Below, piece by piece: positions 55,201 through 64,000 of a stretch of 64,000 nt of DNA; positions within the stretch are counted from its first letter, which is position 1, and each line of letters begins with the position of its first letter. Source of the DNA: Pristionchus mayeri (Eukaryota > Nematoda > Chromadorea > Rhabditida > Neodiplogasteridae); assembly GCA_036245805.1 (NCBI GenBank), contig BTRK01000005.1, positions 27,571,469 through 27,635,468 on the forward strand, given 5' to 3'. Position numbers and translations under genes: made by a program. A model generated the notes under the pieces. The model was given only the letters and a program-made list of their open reading frames with translations, did no database searches and had not been told where the DNA came from.

Positions 55201-58200
55201 GGCAGTATGACGAGACACCCGGGCACGCGATTAGAGAGAGGAGAGAGAGGGGGAGAGGGAAGGGGACGGGCAAAGGCACGAGGGGGGGAGTGCCACATGT
55301 CAATCCAGCCATGCTAGGGGATGGAGGGAGGAGCAGTGAACCACACCCCCCCCCCCCTTCTAATTACGGTAGACTTAGTCTAGAACGATGCAGCCAGGTA
55401 GATGGGAGGAGTGCTCTCATTGGGATACGTGAACAAATAAATGAGAAGGAGAATAATAATTAGGATGTATTGCAGGCCGACAAGCAGGGAAGCTGCGACT
55501 GCTCGACAGTCGAACTGACGAGCAGGAGAGAGGAATCACGATGAAGGTACGGAGAGGAGGAAGCACCCCATCCAAGGCACTCTACCTGACAAGGGTCCAG
55601 GGGAAGGGCACTATTAAGATTGGGGTAACAATGAAAGTGTTGAGGCGTCAGCGACGTCTCTGGTCTATCCTCCCCTCCTCGTGAATCTGGTGGACTCTCC
55701 TGGACACGTCGACTTCAGGTGAGGACAGCAAGCAACTCTCTACCCTCGGGAATCTCATGCACTGCCAAAGGTGCTTAATAAGGCTGAGGATATTGACGGT
55801 GATTGCAGTGGGGAGGTAGCTGATGCGCTGGTGCTAGCTGATATCTCCCTCCTGCTGCTTGATGTGGTCAGAGATACTATTTCATTCTATTTGAATATCT
55901 GAGTATACTCTATATCTATCTGAGTATGAAAAATGGGATTAGAACGAGGAGGGTGTTTCTTCAATGAATCCTCCCTCTGCAGGTGGAGGGAGTGTGCTCT
56001 CAGACGGAGTCAGTGCTCAGAAGGGCCGTCATCCATGGACAGCAAGTCGTACTTGTGCTCAATAAAGTGACTCCTTTCCCCTCTCGTTCTCTTGCTCGCG
56101 AGTAGACTACTCCGTTGTGTTGCTTGTGTCCCTGTTATCTCTGACTCCTTCAGATGGATCGTCTCCGATGGGAGTTGCAGCTGGATGAGGCCAAGGCGTA
56201 CGCACATGTCAAACATCTCATCGAGGCGGCCAACTCCTGTCTCGCACAGGTACTGTAGACAGAGGGGGAGGGGGTACGGTAGAACCGGCAAATGACCAAT
56301 GATAGGTCCTACGTGGATTGCTCTTGGCTGACGAGTCGTGGGGATGCATCGAGGAGGTACGTTACTATCGATTGATCATAATATCAGAATGTACCTTATT
56401 GTTAGAAGCATTCTATGATAGTTGCTTTAGATCGAGGAGAAGATGCACTTCTCTCCCTCTAACCTCAATGTTCTCTTCTCTTCTGCCTCTCACTCATTCG
56501 CCTTTTCTCTCCTCGACTTCGCTGAGATCTACTCGCCGAAACTGGAGTTGCAGAGTGAAGAGTGAGTGGGAGGGGATTCTCTTGCACAACCATGTTATTT
56601 TACCTGAGTGTACCTCTCCATCTTTGAATACATTGAAAACATTCATGCACCAGAACATACATATGCATTAAAATATTTCAGATTGGTTGCTGCTCTATTT
56701 GACGATTTTTACCTCTCTGGAAAGAAGATTATGGTGAGCTATCAGTGAACTCCACGATCTGGGATTTTCGGAACCCGAAAAATTCATTTTATTCTCGATG
56801 GTCATTTTCTTTCTAAAAATCATATTTCCAAAATGTTGTGTAATATCAGTTTGGACAGCAGGGATTCGTATTCCTAGCAGCAATCGGACTCACCGCCTGC
56901 ACCACTTATCGTAGTCGTCCATTGCGACTGTACAATGTATTGAAGTGGTTGTACCTTTACCTTGGGGGGCATCTTTGCATTAAATAGGCTCTCATAAATT
57001 CATCCGGGATTCCGAAAAAGTGAATTTCACTCGTCGCATTCATAACTCTGACCTTTCTCAGCCCGATGCTTACTCGAAAGGAAAGAAGACTGTGTTCGAA
57101 CAGTTAGTACTCACTCCTCTCTGGCAGATATTCGATGCGGGTACTCTAATCTTTCATTTTTTGTAAATGATGTATTTGAGAAGTTGTTCACTTGCGTCTG
57201 GGTAGAATGAGGGTGCCATGTGAGTGTTGATTGAGGTGGGAAGGAAGATACTGGTCTGGCAGCACTGCAGGATATGGCCAAGAAGCTGGGACTAGTGATG
57301 AAGTCAGTCTGGAGATTCACTTGAAGTATGGGGGGAGTCTCTTGCAGGAGTCGTCGAGTGGGGGAGGCGATGGACGAATTTCTCCGTTCGTGGTTGCCCC
57401 TTCCGAGGTAGAGAAGATGGAGAGAGACCAGCACTTGCAGTACCATTGAGTGTCGTGTTATGAAGATAGAAAGACGCAGTTTATGTGATGATCAACTGAG
57501 AGGGAAGGGAATATTGGCAGGGCGACATTCCGTCTGGTGGCTCGATGCGAGAGTGCAGGGAGTGCGATGAATGGACGGAGACTGAGGATGTTGTGTGGAG
57601 AGGAGAACGAACTGAGCGAGATTGTACGACTGTGAGCACTCTTTATTACACTTATCCCCACCTTCCGATGCCACTCAATCAACGAAGTAGCGAGTTGAAA
57701 AAATTCTAGGAGTCATTCTCACAAATCATATAATCTTTTTCTCTACTCTTCATGTATGATTTCCAAACAGTGAAAGTCATATACGTTGAAAAATCCACAT
57801 ATTTGCGGAACACGACAAATTCTTATCCGATAATTTAGAGTACGCCAATTTCTACAAATCATTTACCACTATGAAGCGCGCAATTCTAAGAACAGCTGAG
57901 GATCGCGTACTTCTCGTTGAGGTGTCGCAACCAATTTTGTGTGTGGGGGGGGGGCGTCCAACTAAACGGGTGCTTATACATATGTTGCGGGGATTGCGGA
58001 CGCGTGGATTTGAGTGGGTGTACTCTGGATGCACTCTCACTGCAAATGGTGACTGCAGGTGTGACAAGGACGGACCCGTCGTATTCTTCGTCGCCAAACT
58101 GATACAAGTGAGTTACACTCCCACCTTATCCCATTTATTGTTGTTAGTCAATGCATCGAGTATGCTTTATCACTTGAGAGGAACGTGATTGTGGATGTGA

Positions 58201-61200
58201 TTGAGGCGGATGGACGTCGTCTTTGTCTCTCTCGTATCTTCTCGGGGACTCTGAGAGAGGGAGACTGCCTGTTCACGAGATCGGCCAGGAAGGAAGAAGT
58301 GCAGAAGGTGAGGAGAGGGGAGGAAGGGGGAGAAGAGTGAGAAGGGTCGAGTCACATCTGGTCGTGGGCAGGACAGAGATTGCTGCAGTGAGTAGTGAGT
58401 GAGGAAGGGAAGTAGAGGGTACTTACAGTATCCTTTGGAGGGCCGTAGACAGTTTGGTGTTGTCGTACATGAACATGAGAAGAGTGGAGAATACTGAGAG
58501 TAGAATATTAATTGGGAAGGGATGGAAAGGGGGACTCTTGAGCTCGATGATGAATCCGTTGAGATAGAGACCAGCTGGGAGATGGAGAGAGTAGCCAGAA
58601 CGGAGATTGGGCAACTTAATCGTCGCATGAGTGAAGGAAAGGGTAATAGAGACAATGAGAGTAAACTGGCCCTAGCTACAAAGTTATTCCGTTCAGGTAA
58701 AATAACCTGGAATGCAATGTATAGCAGATTGGCACAATGAATGCAATTGATGTTCCTCTGAATTCTTTGAAGACTCTTAAAGAGATCTGCTGTATAGACT
58801 GATACTGACGAGTTAGTAACCTGAGTCCATCGATCTTCCCTTAGCACGAGAGGTCCTCGTTGAGATGGACCATCGTGATAGCGAGAGGAGAGAGTACGAT
58901 GAGATATCAATCCAATCGATATTGTGGAGAGTACGGTAGAGAGAATAAGGAAGAATGGTAGAGGAGCAGGCTGGGAACTGATTATGTAAGTAAAATGAAG
59001 GAAGAACTCACTGGAAGGAGGGAAAATGAAGAATGAGGAATGAAAAAGTGAGCATCGAGGAAAGGGAATGAGGAGATGGAGATGGAGATAGGAGTGGAAT
59101 GAGAGACGAGGAAGATGAAGAGAGCAATGAAGGATGAGAGAAGAAAGTGCATGTCGAGAGTCTCCATTGAGAACTGCGAGTATTCTGTACTCATTATCTG
59201 GTTGATATACCAAATCTACCTTGCAAACTCGGAGAGTTCGTGGCGGTATCTCATTGTGAAGGAGTTTGAGTGAGAGGGCATCGTGGATGTACGGTAGTGA
59301 ATACGTCATACTTAATATTATTTTTTTAATTGCAAAAGTGCTTTTGATACGCTAGAGTGATGCGGAAGAGTGGGCGGAGATATCGAGTTGGGAAGAAATG
59401 AGCGGAAAAGGAGAAGACGGGAAGACGATGACAAACGAAATTGGAGCAGATGATGATGAGATCCTGAATGAATGAAGAAAAAGAAGTGATCAGGGAAGGG
59501 AATGAAGAGTGATAATATCCATCTCACCAGAATGCAACGAACAGTGAAGAGAAGGGCACATTTACGACCGCCAAAGTTGCGGGGATTCTAAGAGGGGAAG
59601 GAGTAACAGAGGGGGAAGGGATACCTTTAGAACGATGAACGTAGTGACGATGTAGGTGATAGATAGAATGGGAACATGTGCAGTGGCTAATATAAGGAAG
59701 ATATCGAAGGGAGTCATGGGATGGGAATGAAGGAGGGAAGGAGATATCACCTAGACTCCTACTCATTAGCGCACCTCAACGGACTCTTGAGAGTGTTGAA
59801 GTGTCCAATAATACTGCTCAATTTCCCCCGTTTCTCGGTTGCCTACGATTGTAGTTGAAAATGAGTAATATTCTCCTTAACACGAAAATCTGGGTTTGTG
59901 GGGTGTTGTGATGTACTGTAAAATTGTTATTCTGAAAAAAAAACTTATGAATATTTTTTTCCAATGCTACGTCTTTCCTATTAGTGCATACCAAGAGTAT
60001 GAATTGTGTGTCTTCGTGCAGGTGAGAGTGCGTGCTCTGTGGCTGATGCGAGGTCGTGAGTTGATTCCCCTCCGAGCAGCTGCAGCAGGAGTTGTCGTGG
60101 CTGTGGAGATGGAGGAAGCAGTCCCCGTCCTATCCACCTGCACGCAGATGGAGATCACTCAGGGTTGGCAGAAGAAGCAATACTCAATACGGAAAAATCG
60201 AACAAAAGCGAAGACTACCATGCAAAATGAATGTACCCATCACGATGACCACTATCGAGAACACTCTTAACCGGAGTTTTAGAAAATCATCTTTTTTGTT
60301 ATGTCAGTCTTTGTTCGATTTTTTTTACGCGAACGGGTTCATATCATGCGATTGTTTGAAGTAGTATAGAGGACGATGAATAACCGTCAATGATTTGGTA
60401 TTCCATTTGAGGTATGATGGTGTCTCGTGACACGGAAGAGCCCCTCGTGAGAGTGCGAATCAGTGCCCGTCGATTGGAAGACGAGCAGAGACTGAGAGAG
60501 GCACTCAAGACTGTCTCCTTCTTCGATGCTGGACTTAGAGTCAGAGAGGAGGTACTACTTCTCTTTTCCTTTGAGTCTCCCAAGGTATTACCATTAGGCA
60601 ATTATGTTATTTCGGAACTAGTCCGTGCGGGGTCTACTCCGATTTGATATCGGAATTTCGTTCTTTCGTTCTACTGAGGATCCCCAATTTATGACAAAAT
60701 TGATTTCTACTCGGGATTTTTCTGAAATGGCTGGGCATTGTGATTGTGAGAGGGTTCTTCGAGATTGAACACGCGCTTTCGATTATTTCACAAACGACGT
60801 TGGTTCAGGAGAATGGCGAGCTAGCTCTCATCACAGCGGGGGAAGTCCATCTGGAGAAGTGTCTGGAGGATCTGAGAGAACTGGGGATGGATGATCTGGT
60901 GAGGACTCTCCCTCTTCCCACGAGGAGTACTCCACTCTGCAGGTTGTCTCAGCCCCCATCGTTCCCTTTCTGGAGACAGTCTCCACTGATCCCACTCTCA
61001 CGAGGGACCACATCGAGGCCCATCTCACCGTCAGATATCTTATTATATTATCACTTGAAAAATCACGACGAAAATACCATGTGATTTTTAATTGTGTAGT
61101 TTTTGGTGCAATTTTGTAATTGAAATGTATTTTGTAGCCTTCGTGTAAAATGGGGGAGGGGTTAGGAAGTGAAAGAGAGCGTATGTGCAGGAGTGTCATA

Positions 61201-62705
61201 AGGGGGACTCGCTGCATCTCCGTCTGCGAGTGGTTCCCCTCCCAGAGGAAATGGCCTCTCTCATTGGAGCAGCCACGAAGACAATCAGGGAGGGAGAGGA
61301 TACACACTCTATCAAGGTGAGCAGAAGGAATTACTGAGGAACTGCAGCTCTTTCAGGAAAAGATCCTCTCTCTGGCCACTACCGTACTTCCGTCTCTCAA
61401 GGGCAGTTGGTGGTACAAGCAGACACCCGAGAGGATACGGTATGTCCATAAGTGAAATTATTCATTTGCGAATCTGGCTAACTAAAATCAGGTGCAGTCC
61501 GAAATTTTGCTAGTACCTGGCGAATTAAGGGAACTGTGGTTAACATATCCTTGATTTGGCATGTTAATGGATTCTCGCTGTATTACATCAATCAATGGAT
61601 GATTATATTAATGTTCACGAGTCAAATAAACCGTGAATGCGTGGTTGGTTGCAGTGAATTGTTCTCCTCTCGTCTGTGGTCTCTCGGGGCGGAGAAAGCC
61701 CCCGAGAACGTGCTCATCAATGCAATCTCAGACTACGAGAGGAGGAGTGCATGGGGTGAGGGGAGAGTCGAATAGGGGATGAATGGTATGGTATTGAGGG
61801 GAGGAATCCTCAGCGGCATTCCGTGAGTTGGATTCGGCCATCGTCACTGGATACGAACTATTTGTCAGTTCAGGTATAAATTACCCCTTGTCACTGAATA
61901 CAAACTTGTACGAATTATTTACCATTGTACGTGTACAACGGAAACTATTGATTGTCTTACTTGGTAGGTCCTCTCTGCAACGAGAGAATGAAGGGAGTGG
62001 CAGTGGTGGTGGAGGAATGGAAGGTCGATGTACAGGTTAGATAATCTATTCCTTTTGCAGTTGGAAACCAAAGGCCTTTTCGATTTGTAGAGAAAAAGAT
62101 GGTGGTGGTTGAGGAGTCGGGTGTCTCTGGTCAACTGATGGCAGCGATGAAGGCGACGTGCACTGCTGCTGCCAAGAAAACGCCCTTGAGGTGAGTGGAG
62201 GGGGGGATGGGAGGGGGAAGGCGACGTGCACTGCTGCTGCCAAGAAGACGCCCTTGAGGTGAGTGGAGGGGGGGGGATGGGAGGGGGAAGGCGACGTGCA
62301 CTGCTGCTGCCAAGAAGACGCCCTTGAGGTGAGTGGAGGGGGGGGGGGATGGGAGGGGGAAGGCGACGTGCACTGCTGCTGCCAAGAAGACGCCCTCTAA
62401 TGGAGAAGCCAAACATACGCCCAGGCGCTGTATCCCATTTTATCCGAGGAGATTTCACGCGAATTGTCAATATCGCCTCGGTTCCACTCAACGATTTCTA
62501 GAGATCTAGGCAGGTGCCGGATTTGCACGCCTTTTTTCTATGAGAATCAAAAAGTATGATTCATGAATGCTATATTTTGGAATACCTCAATGCTCTACTA
62601 GTGCCTGATTACAGATTGGTGGCTGCTATGTATCGATGTGTAGTTGCCACTTCATCTACCGCTCTGGGGAAGGTCCATGCTGTGCTGGCGCAGAGAAAGG
62701 CCAAG
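49226..62705 (+). CDS. EFL1: Elongation factor-like GTPase 1 (EFL1/Ria1), 3'-partial
   Basis: EFL1 works with SBDS to evict eIF6 from pre-60S ribosomal subunits in the cytoplasm. Exon 1 (49226-49261) encodes [12 protein letters not shown]. Exon 2 (49353-49455) carries the G1 P-loop AHVDHGKT. After a 6.0-kb intron, the exon at 55476 has the G2 region [20 protein letters not shown]3 is VDSPGHVDF (about 55690-55717) and G4 is NKMD, split by an intron near 56070-56156. Later exons match the EF2-like domains: [76 protein letters not shown] and [17 protein letters not shown]. The last visible exons are [19 protein letters not shown] and [20 protein letters not shown] (62615-62705). About 100 C-terminal residues expected from homologues are absent, so the gene continues past the window. 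Introns host nested genes, a MITE relic and two tandem repeats. Confidence 0.95.
50150..52145 (-). CDS. C2H2 zinc-finger protein with HLGH segment, nested antisense in EFL1 intron 2 (paralogue B)
   Basis: A DNA-binding protein is inferred. On the minus strand, an acidic N-terminal exon ([20 protein letters not shown], about 52060-52140) is followed by finger [20 protein letters not shown] (about 51785-51850), finger [20 protein letters not shown] (about 51640-51705) and a third finger split over an intron ([11 protein letters not shown] then [13 protein letters not shown]). Then come [20 protein letters not shown] (51308-51420), a Cys-containing exon ([15 protein letters not shown] ... [16 protein letters not shown]) and [17 protein letters not shown] (about 50645-50695), which leads into an acidic run. 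The order and motifs match paralogue A next door. The C...C...HxGH arrangement recalls WRKY-GCM1/FLYWCH-type domains of Mutator-like transposases, but this is inference. Exact ends and some introns are uncertain. Confidence 0.75.
52530..54700 (-). CDS. C2H2 zinc-finger protein with HLGH segment, nested antisense in EFL1 intron 2 (paralogue A)
   Basis: Minus-strand order: a finger [20 protein letters not shown] (54.58-54.64 kb), an acidic stretch, finger [20 protein letters not shown] (54.18-54.25 kb), another acidic exon ([20 protein letters not shown], 53.8-53.95 kb), finger [20 protein letters not shown] (53.64-53.71 kb), finger [20 protein letters not shown], split finger [11 protein letters not shown] then [33 protein letters not shown] (53.02-53.1 kb), [20 protein letters not shown], and [13 protein letters not shown] (about 52650-52700). 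Each element after the third finger has a counterpart in paralogue B in the same order. The acidic-plus-finger module appears up to three times, so the upstream copies may be alternative first exons, an expanded N-terminus or a separate short gene. Boundaries are approximate. Confidence 0.7.
58424..59717 (-). CDS. Chemoreceptor-like multi-pass membrane protein, nested antisense in an EFL1 intron
   Basis: A 1.7-kb EFL1 intron (58318-60021) contains a minus-strand exon series rich in hydrophobic segments. It starts [20 protein letters not shown] (ATG at 59717), a first membrane helix, and continues [20 protein letters not shown], a gap, and [15 protein letters not shown]. Later segments read [58 protein letters not shown] and [20 protein letters not shown] followed by [17 protein letters not shown]. 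The pattern of six or seven helices and short exons fits nematode serpentine receptors; I cannot assign a subfamily. A perfect donor (ACT|GTAAGT) near 58426 suggests one more exon. Some exon phases do not join cleanly in my reading, so the gene may be partly degenerate. Confidence 0.5.
60178..60355. mobile_element. Short internally deleted copy of the TGAGnCCGTTyG foldback family
   Basis: The right half (CATCACGATGACCACTATCG ... CGCGAACGGGTTCATATC) is homologous to the right arms of the elements at 6566-7557 and 27641-28690. The left end (AAAAATCGAACAAAAG) is a short inverted match to the right end (CTTTGTTCGATTTTTTTT). It lies in an EFL1 intron and most of the arms are lost. Confidence 0.65.
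62151..62400 (+). repeat. Four tandem copies of an EFL1 exon end plus its 5' splice site
   Basis: The unit is about 68-72 bp and covers the last 38-40 nt of an EFL1 exon (GGCGACGTGCACTGCTGCTG...), the donor CCCTTGAG|GTGAGTGG and a G run. Copies begin near 62151, 62219, 62289 and 62361. The G run grows from 7 to 9 to 11 in successive copies, which accounts for the spacing of 68, 70 and 72 bp. The fourth copy lacks the donor (CCCTCTAATGG). Homology requires the first donor (62191) to join the acceptor ending at 62614, giving [12 protein letters not shown]. Confidence 0.9.
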
Positions 62706-63470
62706 GTACGGTAAGAAGAAGATTACTGTAGATGGTGTATTTTGAAGACAGCACTACGGTAGGGAAAGGATTACTGTAGTGAATGGAGTTTGTAGGCTGC
62801 AATACGGTTGGAAGAAGATTACTGTAGAGTGTGTAGTTTGTAGACTGCAGTACGGTGGGGAAAGGATTACTGTAGTGAGTGGAGTTTGTAGACTGCAGTA
62901 CGGTAGGAAAAGGATTACTGTAGTGAGTGGAGTTTTTAGACTGCAGTACGGTTGGAAGAAGATTACTGTAGAGTGCGTAGTTTGTAGACTGCAGTACGGT
63001 GGGGCAAGGATTACTGTAGTGAGTGGAGTTTGTAGACTGCAGTACGGTAGGAAAAGGATTACTGTAGTGAGTGGAGTTTTTAGACTGCAGTACGGTTGGA
63101 AGAAGATTACTGTAGAGTGTGTAGTTTGTAGACTGCAGTACGGTGGGGAAAGGATTACTGTAGTGAGTGGAGTTTGTAGACTGCAGTACGGTAGGAAAAG
63201 GATTACTGTAGTGAGTGGAGTTTTTAGACTGCAGTACGGTTGGAAGAAGATTACTGTAGAGTGCGTAGTTTGTAGACTGCAGTACGGTGGGGAAAGGATT
63301 ACTGTAGTGAGTGGAGTTTGTAGACTGCAGTACGGTAGGAAAAGGATTGCTGTAGTGAGTGGAGTTTTTAGACTGCAGTACGGTTGGAAGAAGATTACTG
63401 TAGAGTGTGTAGTTTGTAGACTGCAGTACGATAGGAAAAGGATTACTGTAGAGGGTGCAGACTGTGGAAG
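62706..63470. repeat. Minisatellite with 48-bp monomers in a 144-bp higher-order repeat, in an EFL1 intron
   Basis: Monomers of 48 bp start TACGGT and end GACTGCAG, with TTACTGTAG in the middle. Three monomer types alternate (TACGGTTGGAAGAAG, TACGGTGGGGAAAGG, TACGGTAGGAAAAGG). The first type recurs at 62803, 62947, 63091, 63235 and 63379, exactly 144 bp apart. Because 48 is a multiple of three, long open frames appear on both strands; these are artefacts. The 5' edge (62706-62800) and 3' edge are more diverged. Confidence 0.95.
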
Positions 63471-64000
63471 ATGATTTCTGCATTTTTTACGCAGTGGCAT
63501 CATACATAATGTGAATTTTGTAAGGATATCGTCTATAATACATATCTGTGCTTTATGAAGATAATTTGGTGCTCAATTGGTATTGTTTTCAAGATCCCAT
63601 CGACCACCCTCACGGCATAATAGTGAGGGTGGAAGGGAGGTGTAAGTCATGCGTTTCCGTGCGCGCTCTCTCTCCCTCTTTCCTCTTCCTTTCTCCTCTG
63701 AGCAAGGAAGGGAGCAATGGAACAACTTCCCTCTCTCTGTCGAGAGAGAGACAGACCTTTAAAGAGAAAAGCACAGTCGGAGAAAGGCAGATTATAAACA
63801 TTGCAATTAGTCAACGTTTATTTACAAACTAAAGCCAGGAAATTGGGCGTATGATGTCACTAATGACTTGAGAGGATATACCTTAGAAAGTCTATTTATC
63901 CTAAAAAGTTGAAGCTAATTTTGTATTGGCCCCTTCCCCTTCTTCCTTGGTATCCTTTTCCTCTCTTCTCGTTCCATCTGCGTGGTATCTAGGCAGCTCC
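63471..64000. other. Rest of the window after the satellite, no exon recognised
   Basis: EFL1 should continue downstream, but I find no segment here that encodes its conserved C-terminus. The sequence includes a short inverted pair (GACCACCCTCAC / GTGAGGGTGGAAGG near 63601-63635) and a GA/CT-rich stretch at 63660-63760. It is probably still intron. Confidence 0.5.

Noticed and set aside
58170..59309. Single 379-codon minus-strand frame
   Set aside because: It runs through introns and an EFL1 exon in the wrong frame; the receptor-like segments lie in other frames as separate exons.
62656..63503. Open frames of 231-275 codons on both strands over the satellite
   Set aside because: The monomer is 48 bp, a multiple of three, and lacks stops in those frames by chance; the translations are pure repeats and the region is an EFL1 intron.

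Overview
This is a eukaryotic nuclear window with spliced genes and very short introns, often 40-60 nt, that run GTGAG...TTGCAG. I infer a nematode, possibly an exon-rich diplogastrid of the Pristionchus type. The reasons are candidate spliced-leader acceptors just upstream of several start codons, abundant TACGGTAG/TACTGTAG-type octamers, the very fine exon structure and the gene families present. The genus is a guess; the nematode assignment is moderately confident.

Layout. (1) 1-21053, + strand: cytoplasmic dynein 1 heavy chain (dhc-1), entered part-way through the tail and complete from there to the stop codon. Its introns carry two foldback transposons and a 69-bp tandem repeat that copies a splice junction. 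(2) 21415-24319, +: an unrecognised protein of about 285 residues with a 1.4-kb foldback element in one intron. (3) 24810-29819, +: a lysine/glutamate-rich protein with six homologous single-exon repeats of about 35 residues, and another foldback element in an intron. (4) 30.0-35.0 kb: a gene-free mosaic of repeats with three tRNA-Ser-like heads and at least one inserted terminal-inverted-repeat element. (5) 35.6-38.8 kb, +: a single-pass membrane protein of the immunoglobulin superfamily. (6) 38.8-41.4 kb: no supported gene, but a clean hAT-type MITE with an 8-bp target duplication. (7) 41.5-42.3 kb, - strand: endosulfine (ensa-1). (8) 43.9-47.3 kb, +: a TMEM98 homologue. (9) 49226 to beyond 62705, +: the ribosome-biogenesis GTPase EFL1, whose 3' end lies outside the window.

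EFL1 is a host for other sequences. Its second intron (6.0 kb) holds an antisense pair of paralogous C2H2 zinc-finger genes with a C...C...HLGH segment that resembles transposase-derived DNA-binding domains. A later 1.7-kb intron holds an antisense chemoreceptor-like gene. Its 3' introns hold a tandem repeat of an exon end plus 5' splice site and a 48/144-bp higher-order satellite.

The recognised genes are unlinked housekeeping functions (transport motor, phosphatase regulator, 60S maturation, membrane protein), not a pathway. The unusual biology is in the introns: foldback elements, nested antisense genes, purine- and G-rich micro-introns, and two independent tandem duplications that copy functional splice sites. 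Long open frames over the satellites and antisense to the dynein gene are artefacts and were left out.
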